Positions 17,179 to 28,182 of a stretch of 64,000 bases of DNA are shown piece after piece. Numbering within the stretch: position 1 is the stretch's first letter; every line of letters begins with the position of its first letter. The translations under genes were made by a program, and so were the position numbers. The DNA lies in the NCBI GenBank assembly GCA_016183065.1, contig JACPFF010000027.1, forward strand, positions 24,130 to 88,129. Direction: 5' to 3'. Below the pieces are notes generated by a model. The model had not been told where the DNA came from, ran no database searches, and saw only the letters and a program-made list of their open reading frames with translations. Source of the DNA: Deltaproteobacteria bacterium. GTDB lineage: Bacteria; UBA10199; GCA-002796325; JACPFF01.

Positions 17179-18288
17179 TCACCCCCTGGCCAGTTGCGCA
17201 ACATACCGCGCCATGGCTGGGGCGGCCGTTAACCCCGGGGAGTCGATCCCCAGCAGATGGAGGTGACAGTCTCCCTCGCGAAAAACGAGAAAATCGCCGA
17301 GCGGTTTCCCATCTTCGTAGATCTTTGGCCGGTTCCCCGCGTACGCCATTTCGAAACTGGCCGGATGCATCACCGGCGCATAGTGCGAGGCCTGCTCGAC
17401 AAAGGCCTCGCGTGGTGTGGTTACGGCATAGTCGGTTTTCTGGTCCCAATCGAGTTCGATCTGTGTGGGCCCGACAAAGAGTTGTCCCCCCGTATCCCGA
17501 TGGAGATGAACCCCCATGCTGCTGACCAATCGTTTGTCATGCTCCCTGCCCGGCAGATAGCGTCGCGGCACCGGGTAGATCATGGACGCCACCCTGCCAT
17601 CTTTCCAGATGTAATATTCCCCCTTGAACGGTTTGATCCGCAGTCGCCGTGTTCCGCCGGTCATGGCGTAGATGTCATCGGCCCACAATCCTGCGCAATT
17701 AATGAGGAGGGAATATTCCATGGCCCCGCGAGTCGTCTCCACCACATGCCGCACGGGATCGATGGCCGTGACCGCACACGGATAGAGGAGATGGCAATTC
17801 TCCTGCGCAGTCAGGTACCGTTCGAGTGCGCGCAAATACCCCGCGGCATCCATCATCCCGGAGGTCCCGGAAAAAACGGCGCCCGCAAATCGGTGGCATG
17901 CCGGCTCTGCCGCCGCGACGTCCGCCGCACTCACTTCGCGCAGGCCGGCGGCACCGCAGGCCTCCCCGATCTCGAGGACCTTGGCAAGCGCGGGGAGTTC
18001 CTCGTCGTGAAAAGCGACGACCCATTTGCCACACCGATGGTGCGTCACGCCGAGGCGTAACAGCCATTCGTAGCTGAGCGGATTCCCCTCGACGCACAAT
18101 CGGGCCTTGAGTGAACCGATTGGGTAGGCAAAGCCCGCATGGATCACCTGACTATTCCGGCCGCTCGTGTGATCGCCAAGAAATGGGGCCTGATCGCACA
18201 CCACGATGTCCGGATGGCCCGGCATGTCCTCTGCTACGGCAATCGCCACATGGAGCCCGATCACGCCACCACCAATGATGAAAATCAT
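17179..18288 (-). CDS. lhgO: FAD-dependent oxidoreductase, L-2-hydroxyglutarate oxidase-like
   Basis: 369-residue flavoprotein of the DAO/LhgO family. The dinucleotide-binding loop IIGGGVIGLHVA is at residues 4-15, and the LhgO hallmark GDHTSGRNSQVIHAGF at about 38-53. LLINCAGLWAD lies mid-protein and GIDSPGLTAAPAMARYV near the C-terminus. L-2-hydroxyglutarate oxidases reoxidise this dead-end metabolite and pass electrons to the quinone pool. Adjacent to and on the same strand as the M1 aminopeptidase; the pair may be an operon, without an obvious functional link. Divergent from the Rsm22-like gene. Confidence 0.87.
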   Translation of the reverse strand: MIFIIGGGVIGLHVAIAVAEDMPGHPDIVVCDQAPFLGDHTSGRNSQVIHAGFAYPIGSLKARLCVEGNPLSYEWLLRLGVTHHRCGKWVVAFHDEELPALAKVLEIGEACGAAGLREVSAADVAAAEPACHRFAGAVFSGTSGMMDAAGYLRALERYLTAQENCHLLYPCAVTAIDPVRHVVETTRGAMEYSLLINCAGLWADDIYAMTGGTRRLRIKPFKGEYYIWKDGRVASMIYPVPRRYLPGREHDKRLVSSMGVHLHRDTGGQLFVGPTQIELDWDQKTDYAVTTPREAFVEQASHYAPVMHPASFEMAYAGNRPKIYEDGKPLGDFLVFREGDCHLHLLGIDSPGLTAAPAMARYVAQLARG

Positions 18289-18356
18289 AGGTCACTCCCC
18301 ATAGCAAAGTGCCCGGACCTTGACTAGTCTCTCCGTATGTACATACGAAGACCGCC

Positions 18357-19553
18357 ATGGACCTCACCGCGCAGATCTATCAATACGTGGTTGCGCACTA
18401 TCTGCCGCCGCGCTTGCAGAAGCGTCCGCTCCAGGCATTGGCCAAAGGCGCGGCCCTCGTCTCTGCGGCCTTTACGAGCGAGCGTCGGACGTTGCCAATA
18501 CACTACTTCAACCGGCCGGACTATCGCTCTGGCTATCTCCTCTATTTTGTGGCCGTCAACCTGCCAAAGATTCTCCATTGCCTTTCGATGTCGCACATCG
18601 CGGCGCGCCTTTTGCGGCAACCTTCGCTCCGCGTCCTCGATCTCGGCTGCGGCCCGGGGACCGGGGCCTTGGCCATGGCCGCGTGGTGGCAGGGGCATCA
18701 CCAGCAAGGGACGCTGACGATCCTTGGCGTGGATCAGAATCGAAAGATTCTCGAGGATGCCCGAAATCTCATGGCGCGCTGCTTCCCGCAGGTCTCGCAC
18801 ACAACCGTGCCACGCACCATCACGGCCAACACGCTCCCGTCACTCCGCGGTGGCCCCTTTGATGTCATCCTGTGCGCCAACCTGCTCAATGAAATCCCCT
18901 CGGAGAGAGAACGCCTCGGCCTCGTGTCGACCCTGGTGCAACAGCATCTGACCGATCATGGCATTTCCCTGATCCTCGAGCCGGCGCTGCGCCAACCGAC
19001 CCGTGCACTCATGGTGCTCCATGATCAGTTGCTCGCCCCACACACGACACCACACACCGATCCCCGTTCTCCCCGTTCTCCCCGTTCTCTGGCGCGCATT
19101 CCGCATATCCTCGCCCCCTGTCTCCACCAGGCCGCGTGCCCCATGCTCCGGCCCTCCCGGCGTGACTGGTGCCACGCCTATCTCGATTGGGAGCGACCAC
19201 CATTGATTGCCAAACTCGATCATCTCATCGGCAATCGGAAAGAGTATCTGAAATTTTCCTATCTCATCCTGAGCAACAGAGGCTCCGAGACGTCCCGGCT
19301 CAACCAGCATCTGCCACAGTATCGCGTCGTCAGTGCGCCACTCCGCTCCAAAGGAAAAACCGAACTCCTCCTCTGCCCCGCAACCGCAGCGCCCGAGGCT
19401 CTCACGCGACTGACCCGTCTGGATCGCGACCGATCGTCAGCCAACGCGGAGTTTGACCGCGTCCTGCGTGGCGATATTGTCGAAACCATGGCAACCACAC
19501 GGCTCACCGCCGATACTGACTTCCGGATTATTCAATCCTTTCGTGTCTTGTAA
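18357..19553 (+). CDS. Rsm22/METTL17-type methyltransferase-like ribosome factor
   Basis: 398-residue protein. SAM-binding loop LDLGCGPGTGALAMA lies at about residues 94-108, followed by VILCANLLNEI. The second half carries CLHQAACPML...RDWCHAYLDWERPP and KLDHLIGNRKEYLKFSYLIL, typical of the Rsm22 family, whose mitochondrial members aid small-subunit assembly and bind an Fe-S cluster through such cysteines. Whether this bacterial form methylates anything is unknown. A triplicated TCCCCGTTC-type repeat at 19064-19091 encodes RSPRSPRSL in a predicted linker. Confidence 0.82.
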   Translation: MDLTAQIYQYVVAHYLPPRLQKRPLQALAKGAALVSAAFTSERRTLPIHYFNRPDYRSGYLLYFVAVNLPKILHCLSMSHIAARLLRQPSLRVLDLGCGPGTGALAMAAWWQGHHQQGTLTILGVDQNRKILEDARNLMARCFPQVSHTTVPRTITANTLPSLRGGPFDVILCANLLNEIPSERERLGLVSTLVQQHLTDHGISLILEPALRQPTRALMVLHDQLLAPHTTPHTDPRSPRSPRSLARIPHILAPCLHQAACPMLRPSRRDWCHAYLDWERPPLIAKLDHLIGNRKEYLKFSYLILSNRGSETSRLNQHLPQYRVVSAPLRSKGKTELLLCPATAAPEALTRLTRLDRDRSSANAEFDRVLRGDIVETMATTRLTADTDFRIIQSFRVL

Positions 19554-19574
19554 AAATCCGCTAGACTATTGCGA

Positions 19575-20318
19575 ATGCAGATCCATTTCCTCGGCACGAC
19601 CGGCTGGTTTACCACGGCCATGGGCGAGACGCCCTCGATCCTCATTGATGCGGCTGAGGCCTATGTCATCCTTGATGCCGGTCAGTCTTTGCGAAAGGTC
19701 CCTCCGCTCATCACGACCGAGAAACCGATCTATCTTTTCTTGAGCCACTTCCATCTGGACCACACCTATGGGTTCCACACGCTCCCCTTGTTTCATTCCC
19801 CTCAAGGCCTCACCATCTATGGACAACCGGGGACCGAACGACTGCTACACACCTTGATCGCCAGGCCATGGACCTGCCCGATCGAACGGCTCAAGATCCC
19901 GGTGCGGATTCAGGACATCGACGCCGGAACCTATGATGCACCGATCCCCTTCACCTGCACGGCCCTCGTGCATACGGATCCCTGCTTTGGTTATCGCCTC
20001 ACGCTCGAGGGCAAAACCGTTGCGTACTGCACGGACACGGGCGTGTGTGCTGGCCTGCACACCCTCGCCACCAAGGCGGACCTGCTGATTACGGAGTGTA
20101 CGTGGCAGCATCCAAACGAACGGCCCGATTGGCCGCACCTGGCCCCCGAAGACGCGGCCACGGCGGCGCGCGATGCCGGGGCCCGTGCGCTCGCGCTCAT
20201 CCATTTTGATGCCAACAATTACCGTACGCGGGGAGACCGTACCGACGCGGAGACACGCGCGAAGGCCATTTTCCCGAACACGCGCGCCATGCACGATGAT
20301 GAAGTGATTCTGCTTTAA
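19575..20318 (+). CDS. metallo-beta-lactamase-fold hydrolase (RNase Z-like)
   Basis: 247 residues. The zinc motif FLSHFHLDHTYG (HxHxDH), LVHTDPCFGYRL and CTDTG (second metal aspartate), and a C-terminal LIHFDANNY histidine are in the order seen in RNase Z-like MBL proteins. Length and the short flexible arm suggest a small RNase Z-type or phosphodiesterase-type enzyme rather than a beta-lactamase. The ATG at 19575 is preferred over an in-frame TTG 6 nt upstream. It follows the Rsm22-like gene by 21 bp, so it is likely co-transcribed. Confidence 0.85.
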   Translation: MQIHFLGTTGWFTTAMGETPSILIDAAEAYVILDAGQSLRKVPPLITTEKPIYLFLSHFHLDHTYGFHTLPLFHSPQGLTIYGQPGTERLLHTLIARPWTCPIERLKIPVRIQDIDAGTYDAPIPFTCTALVHTDPCFGYRLTLEGKTVAYCTDTGVCAGLHTLATKADLLITECTWQHPNERPDWPHLAPEDAATAARDAGARALALIHFDANNYRTRGDRTDAETRAKAIFPNTRAMHDDEVILL

Positions 20319-20376
20319 CAAAAACACTCTAAAAACACAATAAACTTCAAATAGTTACAAACCGTATGACGTACCC

Positions 20377-20808
20377 TTAATGCATTAAGACCTGGCGCTC
20401 GATATAGACCCACACCTCATTGATCGCGGCCTTGTCGAAGCGCCGCTCCTTATTGCGGGAGGTCTTGATGCGGACCGTCGACTGCCGCTTCCCTTCCGGG
20501 CGAATCAGCAGCGTCACCTGGTAGGCATCGAACTCCCGCTGCGGAATGTTCTCATCCACAAAAATCGAGATGGCACGACGGTGCTGTTTTTCCCCCACGA
20601 CCACCCCACTCTCCTTATCGGAATGGGTGAGCGTATATCCCAAATCAAAGAGCGATTCAATTGCCGCCTCATAGACTTTTTCAAAGGGGGCGTCGATGGT
20701 CCGTGTCTCCAGCTGGGTAATGGCCGCCTGACTGAGCGGCGGTTCCCCCCATGTGGCGCATCCCACCAACAGGGGAACGAAGATTAGTAGTCGCATCGCA
20801 TGGCGCAT
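20377..20808 (-). CDS. small lipoprotein of unknown function
   Basis: 143 residues with a lipoprotein signal: MRLLIFVPLLVGCATWGE, lipobox LVGC. The mature part has a basic, beta-rich look (DAPFEKVYEAAIESLFDLGY, SDKESGVVVGEK), a pattern common to small outer-membrane-associated lipoproteins that I cannot assign to a named family. Met5 (20796) is an alternative start. Two lipoproteins in a row (with the next gene) suggests a shared envelope role. Confidence 0.78.
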   Translation of the reverse strand: MRHAMRLLIFVPLLVGCATWGEPPLSQAAITQLETRTIDAPFEKVYEAAIESLFDLGYTLTHSDKESGVVVGEKQHRRAISIFVDENIPQREFDAYQVTLLIRPEGKRQSTVRIKTSRNKERRFDKAAINEVWVYIERQVLMH

Positions 20809-20822
20809 GGTCTCCCCTCCGA

Positions 20823-21206
20823 TCAGAATTGTGTGGAATGCAACCGGTACTCTTGCACGACTTCGTGCCGATCAAAGTCGATAATGAGCATGATCGACCG
20901 ACTCGATCGCCGCGACGATTCTTTGCCATAGCTAAAGAGGAGAACCGTCAAGAAACCGCTGCTGCTGGTGACATCGTGTGAGATCTTGTCGTAGGTCCAT
21001 CGCTCGCGCCCTTCCTTATGGACGACCAAATCGGGCGGCCCAAAGATCTCCAGCACCTCCGCCTCGGTCGTCTCCCCGCGATAAATATATTTTTTGGCCA
21101 TTCCGGGCGTGAGCGGGCTCTTTTGCATGGGCGCCTGCTGCAGACAGCCAACGCCTCCGATCACTATCGACACCATCAGGACATATTGCAGAATGCTTCG
21201 TATCAT
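20823..21206 (-). CDS. SmpA/BamE-like small lipoprotein
   Basis: 127 residues. Signal MIRSILQYVLMVSIVIGGVGC with lipobox GVGC. Mature protein contains TTEAEVLEIFGPPDLVV followed by ERWTYDK, the turn-Gly-Pro-Pro then Trp-x-Tyr pattern of the SmpA/OmlA (BamE) fold. BamE itself is an accessory of outer-membrane protein assembly, but short SmpA-fold lipoproteins are diverse. Lies 14 bp upstream of the other lipoprotein on the same strand. Confidence 0.75.
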   Translation of the reverse strand: MIRSILQYVLMVSIVIGGVGCLQQAPMQKSPLTPGMAKKYIYRGETTEAEVLEIFGPPDLVVHKEGRERWTYDKISHDVTSSSGFLTVLLFSYGKESSRRSSRSIMLIIDFDRHEVVQEYRLHSTQF

Positions 21207-21235
21207 GTCGGTCTCCTCTTTCCTACGTGACGTAT

Positions 21236-22147
21236 TTACACGGTCTCGCGCAGATGTTCAATGATTGCCGTCAAATCGTCCGGGAGTGGCAATGCCAGAT
21301 CGACCTTGGCCCCCGTCACGGGATGCCGAAAGGCCAACCGCGCGGCATGGAGCGTCAGTCGTTCAACCGGGAGCGGATCGTCTGGTGGTCCATATCGACG
21401 ATCCCCGAGCACTGGATGCCCAATGGCAGCGCAATGGACACGAATCTGGTGGGTCCGCCCTGTCTCGACGCGGAGGCGCAGTAGTGTGGCCGCGGGATAA
21501 CGCTCTTCCACGTGAAAGTGCGTCACTGCCGACTTGCCGCACGCTGCCGGCATGACCTTGCGCCCATGCCCAAATTCCCCCTTCGTGAGCGGGAGATCGA
21601 TCGTCCCGTCTGATTGTTCGACTCCCCCACGGACGATGGCCAGATATTCACGCGCAATTTTGTGCGCCTTAAAGAGGGCAATGGCCCCTTCTCCTGCGCG
21701 CGATTTGGCCAGGAGGAGGATTCCGGAGGTGTCGCGATCGAGGCGGTGGAGGGGACGCGCATACGTGCCACGCGCCCCGGGATGGCGTCGCCGCAAGTAG
21801 GCACGGACCTGATCGACCATGGTCGGTTCGCTGGTCGTCGACGTGGCCACCGCCAGCATACCGGGTGCCTTGGCGACCGCAATGAGGTCGCGGTCCTCAA
21901 AGAGAACGTCGATCCGCCGATGGGAGAGACGACGCTCGCGTTCCTGCGGTGTCCTGGCCGCATGGCAGGCCACCCGGTCCCCGGCCTTGAGCGACCACTT
22001 GGCGATCGCGACTCTCCGCCCATTGATTGCCACACGACCGGCATCAAGCTGCTGTTTGGCCAGCTTCCGACTCATCCCCGCCCGCTGTGCGAGCCAGAGA
22101 TCGAGCCGCGTCCCCCCATCCTCTGCGGTCACAATCCAGTGTCCCAT
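21236..22147 (-). CDS. RluA-family pseudouridine synthase
   Basis: 303 residues from the ATG at 22147 (MGHWIVTAEDGGTRLD). An N-terminal S4 RNA-binding domain (AGMSRKLAKQQLDAGRVAING) precedes the catalytic domain with HRLDRDTSGILLLAKS, in which the aspartate of RLDRDTSG is the conserved nucleophile, and RTHQIRVHCAAIGHPVLGD. Converts uridine to pseudouridine in rRNA or tRNA; which site (RluC/RluD-like) cannot be told. A longer frame to 22300 overlaps the divergent gene's start and is not chosen. Confidence 0.9.
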   Translation of the reverse strand: MGHWIVTAEDGGTRLDLWLAQRAGMSRKLAKQQLDAGRVAINGRRVAIAKWSLKAGDRVACHAARTPQERERRLSHRRIDVLFEDRDLIAVAKAPGMLAVATSTTSEPTMVDQVRAYLRRRHPGARGTYARPLHRLDRDTSGILLLAKSRAGEGAIALFKAHKIAREYLAIVRGGVEQSDGTIDLPLTKGEFGHGRKVMPAACGKSAVTHFHVEERYPAATLLRLRVETGRTHQIRVHCAAIGHPVLGDRRYGPPDDPLPVERLTLHAARLAFRHPVTGAKVDLALPLPDDLTAIIEHLRETV

Positions 22148-22298
22148 GGTGGCTGGAGCCCAACCACATTCCCCCGCCTTTGACAATAGATTTACCGCCG
22201 CGCAGTGGCACTGAGGGGGCTTTGTCATTAATGAACCCCCGGAATAGGCCGTCGAAAAATCCTTGCCATCCGCCAAGACCCCTGCTACGGCCCACCGC

Positions 22299-22790
22299 AT
22301 GCCGATGATCGATCTTTCAGGGTTGACCGCAGAAATTCCGGATAATTGGAATTGTCAGGGGATGCTGACGCTGACGCTGCCGTCGCCCGATAAGAACGTG
22401 AAACCGAACGTCATTCTGACCAAGGAATTTCTCCCGCGGCCGATTCCCTTGGCCGAGTATTTTACCCGAATCAAGGAATCGATCCAAAAGCGGGGGATCA
22501 AGGATCTCAAGATCAGCGACGAACGCGAAATTGTGGTCTCCGGCGTGCGCGGCAAAATCATGGTCTGTTCCTGGGATGTCTCGGCCATGGCCGCCATGCT
22601 GCAGCGGGAAAATCCGGAGCAAAAGGCCCCGGCCAATATTAAACCAGGCCAACTCGTCAAGCAGATCCAGGTGACCTTGCTCAAGGAGACCTTGGCCATC
22701 AACATGACCGCCAGTTTTCCTGCCGAGCAGTTCGATGTCTATTATCGTCCCTTCCAGCTTTTCCTCAAGAGCATGAAGATCGCCGAGTAA
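22299..22790 (+). CDS. DcrB/DUF1795-like protein
   Basis: 163 residues from MPMIDLSGLTAEIPDNW. The pattern of a short beta-rich protein with an N-terminal PDNW and a central SGVRGKIMVCSWDV strand fits the DcrB/DUF1795 (PsbP-like fold) group, common among proteins of unknown function and in type VI effector chaperones. No signal peptide in this version. Starts at 22299 or 22305; divergent from the pseudouridine synthase. Function unassigned. Confidence 0.6.
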   Translation: MPMIDLSGLTAEIPDNWNCQGMLTLTLPSPDKNVKPNVILTKEFLPRPIPLAEYFTRIKESIQKRGIKDLKISDEREIVVSGVRGKIMVCSWDVSAMAAMLQRENPEQKAPANIKPGQLVKQIQVTLLKETLAINMTASFPAEQFDVYYRPFQLFLKSMKIAE

Positions 22791-22832
22791 GGGCGGACAA
22801 CATCGCAGGGGACCTCTCACAATCACTGCGTA

Positions 22833-22931
22833 TTACTTCTTCGTCTTTTTCTTCGCCGCGCGTGGCCGTCGTTTCCCATAACTCTTGTTCACAATCTTGC
22901 CCCGTCGGGTCCGTTGATCGCCCTTCCCCAT
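22833..22931 (-). CDS. rpsTh: 30S ribosomal protein Thx
   Basis: 32-residue basic peptide beginning MGKGDQRTRRGKIVNKSYGK and ending in lysines, the signature of the small ribosomal protein Thx (RPS31/THX), which sits in the head of the 30S subunit. A strong AGGAG lies 8 nt before the ATG. It follows gyrB by 18 bp on the same strand and may be read through from it. Easily missed because of its size. Confidence 0.88.
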   Translation of the reverse strand: MGKGDQRTRRGKIVNKSYGKRRPRAAKKKTKK

Positions 22932-22949
22932 GATACCACTCCTCTCGCG

Positions 22950-25415
<2,466 letters not shown>

Positions 25416-25434
25416 TCACCGCAAGATCAAGAAC

Positions 25435-25450
25435 GGCGCCAGCTGGCGCC
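25435..25450. promoter_or_regulatory. 16-bp perfect palindrome upstream of gyrB
   Basis: GGCGCCAGCTGGCGCC is a perfect palindrome 50 bp upstream of the gyrB ATG. It may be a protein-binding site or a small hairpin in the gyrB leader; no known regulator is implied. Confidence 0.45.
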
Positions 25451-25504
25451 GCATCTTTCCAGAAAATCGTAACAAGAAAAACTCCAGAAGTAAAGGAAAA
25501 TTAA

Positions 25505-25813
25505 AGGGAAATTCGGGCGTATCTTTCCTATTGTGCGCACGACGCACCCCTCACATTTTGGCGTACCGCCTCGGGTTTTGAAGTCGATCTCATTATTGGG
25601 GACCTGGATGTGGCCATTGAGTTCAAATCGGCAAAAAAGATCCTTGCCAATCATTTAAAGGGTATCCGTGCGTTCCATGAAGAACATCGGGCCAGGCGAT
25701 TACTCGTCGTCTCCTGTGATCCGGGAGTCCGAAAAACAGGCGAGGGCATTGAACTGATGCATTGGCAGACGTTTTGCCGCCAACTGTGGAAAGGCGCGAT
25801 TGTTCAATCATGA
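25505..25813 (+). pseudogene. remnant of AAA/DUF4143 ATPase (C-terminal end only)
   Basis: Open frame after a stop at 25502-25504 reads EIRAYLSYCAHDAPLTFWRT, then SGFEVDLIIGDLDVAIEFK, which is the C-terminal PD-(D/E)XK-like region typical of DUF4143 (ExeA-like AAA) ATPases; FWRT...EVDLI...AIEFK is characteristic. Only ~100 of the usual ~380-400 residues remain and the N-terminal ATPase is missing, so this is a fragment. The only internal ATG (25610) starts too late to be meaningful. Part of the insertion between gyrB and recF. Confidence 0.72.
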
Positions 25814-25893
25814 TTGCCGCCGTTCCGCAGCAGAATTGAGCACAAATTGTAATGGTAATTGACAATTATACAAATAAATATACAATTTAGGCA

Positions 25894-26418
25894 ATGAATA
25901 AAGAAATCATGTTATTAGCACTCAAGTCATTGGACCATCATCTTGATGTCCCCACGAAATTATTGATTGGCGGCGGCGCGGCGATGCTCCTCGCCTACGG
26001 TTTTCCGGTGTCCACTCTGGATATCGATGGCCTTGTTTTCCAGAGTGACATCACGCAGGTTGAACTCGATCCGCTTGTGAAGGCGGTCGCGAAAGAACAC
26101 GCGCTCCCCGCGGACTGGCTCAATAGTTATTTCAATACGTTTCTCTTTGCATTGCCACGCGATTATGGCTCGCGACTGTTCCAGATTTTTTCCGGCCAAC
26201 AGCTCACGGTCTATGCGCTGAGCATGGAAGATTTGCTGGTCCTGAAGTGCTTTGCCGGTCGCCAAAAGGATGTGGGCCATGCCCGTGCCCTGCTCCGGAA
26301 GATCCCCGATTACCGTATTGTCGAAGATCATTTACATGCCGCACGAGACCGAAATCTTCCGGGAGCAGAGGCGGCGATCACCTTTTTTGAAGACCTGCTC
26401 GAAGATGTAGGGATATAA
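25894..26418 (+). CDS. DUF6036-type nucleotidyltransferase-like protein
   Basis: 174 residues. KLLIGGGAAMLLAYGFPVSTLDIDGLV is the recognisable core: a GG motif followed by a D-x-D pair, as in the nucleotidyltransferase-like DUF6036 family, several members of which sit in toxin-antitoxin or defence pairs. SMEDLLVLKCFAGRQKDVGHARALL matches the C-terminal helical part. Starts 26421 neighbour just after its stop, so the two form an operon. Defence/TA role is inferred from family and context only. Confidence 0.68.
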   Translation: MNKEIMLLALKSLDHHLDVPTKLLIGGGAAMLLAYGFPVSTLDIDGLVFQSDITQVELDPLVKAVAKEHALPADWLNSYFNTFLFALPRDYGSRLFQIFSGQQLTVYALSMEDLLVLKCFAGRQKDVGHARALLRKIPDYRIVEDHLHAARDRNLPGAEAAITFFEDLLEDVGI

Positions 26419-26420
26419 TT

Positions 26421-27152
26421 GTGCATCTCACGATTCCGTCTGCTGCAGATCTAACCCATCTCTACTACGAACTCGGTCGCCTCGGGGTTCGCACTGTTGG
26501 CCAACCGATTCCATGGCAATTTTCGCCGAAAAACGCGGAGGAACTGCTGGCCCTCGCGGCAGATTGTTCGCGCTACGATCCTCGTCTCTTCGATGCATTG
26601 GTGGAATTTCTCTGGCGCTCGTGGTCGACCTTTCATCCGGTACGACTTCGCCGGGCCATGGCCACAATGTGGACCCCACAGGTTTTTGGTGTCCTTGCGG
26701 AATTTTTTCACGCTCGAACATCCGATCGTGAGTGTCACTACTATTACGAATATCTTCTTCGGGGGTATGCCAGGGTTCCCTATCAGTTTTTCTTCCACTT
26801 CCTCCACGGACCAGGAACGGCCAGCGCTCAGCGTACAGCAGAAGAATCCCTGGCAGAATTTCGGCGGTGGGGATTTTTGGCGACAGAGCGACCGATCATC
26901 GATCAACGGGAAAAAACGACATGTGGAAGATATGAACCTGAAACGCGGTCACGTATTCTTCATCGACTATTGCACAGAACAAACGTCATTACGACCGATC
27001 AATATCTGACCGCTCTTGATCACTCTATCTCACGCCAGCAGGCCGTGCTCGATCTGCGTCGGTATCCAGGGCTTCAGCAGAGAGGGCACGGTCGTGGGGC
27101 GCGATGGCAACGTGGCCACCCGTCACGGTCACCGTCTCCCCGCCGGGGATAG
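26421..27152 (+). CDS. unrecognised partner of DUF6036 gene
   Basis: GTG start directly after the DUF6036 stop. 243 residues; no family recognised. The first ~200 residues look like a folded helical protein (DLTHLYYELGRLGVRTVG, LFDALVEFLWRSWSTFHPVRL, SLAEFRRWGFLATERPI). The last ~40 (RRYPGLQQRGHGRGARWQRG and on) run antisense through the 3' end of recF for 128 bp and are low-complexity, so the native C-terminus probably ended near 27020 and the frame was extended by a rearrangement. Possible antitoxin or second component of a two-gene module. Confidence 0.55.
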   Translation: MHLTIPSAADLTHLYYELGRLGVRTVGQPIPWQFSPKNAEELLALAADCSRYDPRLFDALVEFLWRSWSTFHPVRLRRAMATMWTPQVFGVLAEFFHARTSDRECHYYYEYLLRGYARVPYQFFFHFLHGPGTASAQRTAEESLAEFRRWGFLATERPIIDQREKTTCGRYEPETRSRILHRLLHRTNVITTDQYLTALDHSISRQQAVLDLRRYPGLQQRGHGRGARWQRGHPSRSPSPRRG

Positions 27153-28182
27153 CCCGCTGCAAAACCTCGCCGATATGGATCGTGGTCAGCACAATCTGGC
27201 ACGTCATGGCATGGAGGGTCTCGAGGAGGGCTGCGAGGCGTTGCGGGTCGAGCTCGCTCGCCACGTCGTCAAGCAGCAAGATTGGGAGGCGCCCCGAGGT
27301 GTCCTGCACCAACGCGACCTCGGCCAATTTGAGACTGATCACCACACTGCGATGCTGTCCCTGCGAGCCAAAGTGTTGTAAGTCGTTTCCGGCCACCATG
27401 GCCACGAGATTGTCGCGCTGTGGCCCTGCCACGGTGATCCCCCGCACGAACTCTTCATCCTGCCGCGCAGCGAGGACCGCGCGAAAGGTCGCTGCATCGG
27501 CCACATGCGGCGAGTAGTGCAAGACAATTTCGCCATCGCATGCGGCAAATTGTGCGTAAATGGCCGGAAGGAACGCCTGCAAGCGTTCTACCCAGCTCCG
27601 GCGGGCGACCACGAGCTCGGCACCACAGGCGATCAGCTGCTCGGTCCACGGCTCCAGTTGGCAGGCGCGGGCGCCCTGGGCCCATTCCATGCTGTCGTGG
27701 AGGAGGCGATTGCGTTGGCGCAGCACGCGGTCGTAGTTGCGGAGGAGATTACGGTAGCTCGGATCAATCCCGCTGATGAGCCGGTCGAGATATTCGCGAC
27801 GATGCTGCGGTCCCGTGCGAAAGAGAAGCGTCTCCTCCGGGGCAAAGAGGATGCAATAGGGCCATGTCCGATCGGGTCGTCGGACGCCTTTCCCGTTTTT
27901 CAGGAACCGGCGGCGCCCGGCAATCTCTACAGCAAACTGATCGATCAATCCCCCGGTCATGGCCTGCGCCCGTATAACGGCCGCTCCCCGATCATGTGCG
28001 ATCAGATCGTGCCGTTCCGAGGTGCGAAAGGAATCGCCGCGGCCCAGGTAATAGAGCGCCTCCAGCAGATTGGTTTTTCCCTGCGCATTATCCCCCACAA
28101 TGCGCGTCACCTGGGGGTGCAGGGCCAGTTCCAACGTCTGGTAATTGCGAAAATGGACGAGTGAGAGATGTTGGAGAATCAT
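27025..28182 (-). CDS. recF: DNA replication and repair protein RecF
   Basis: 385 residues. Walker A GDNAQGKTNLLEALYYLGRG at 30-49, ABC-type signature and Walker B region ILLLDDVASELDPQRLAAL before the end. RecF binds gapped DNA with RecO/RecR and loads RecA. ATG overlaps the dnaN stop by one base (TAATG), so it is coupled to dnaN. The last ~20 residues (ALSAEALDTDADRARPAGVR) extend past the usual RecF end and overlap the convergent gene. Confidence 0.95.
   Translation of the reverse strand: MILQHLSLVHFRNYQTLELALHPQVTRIVGDNAQGKTNLLEALYYLGRGDSFRTSERHDLIAHDRGAAVIRAQAMTGGLIDQFAVEIAGRRRFLKNGKGVRRPDRTWPYCILFAPEETLLFRTGPQHRREYLDRLISGIDPSYRNLLRNYDRVLRQRNRLLHDSMEWAQGARACQLEPWTEQLIACGAELVVARRSWVERLQAFLPAIYAQFAACDGEIVLHYSPHVADAATFRAVLAARQDEEFVRGITVAGPQRDNLVAMVAGNDLQHFGSQGQHRSVVISLKLAEVALVQDTSGRLPILLLDDVASELDPQRLAALLETLHAMTCQIVLTTIHIGEVLQRAIPGGETVTVTGGHVAIAPHDRALSAEALDTDADRARPAGVR

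Noticed and set aside
25610-25813. 67-codon ORF as a complete small gene
   Set aside because: The same frame is open upstream and reads as the C-terminal end of a DUF4143 ATPase, so it is a remnant and not a gene of its own.
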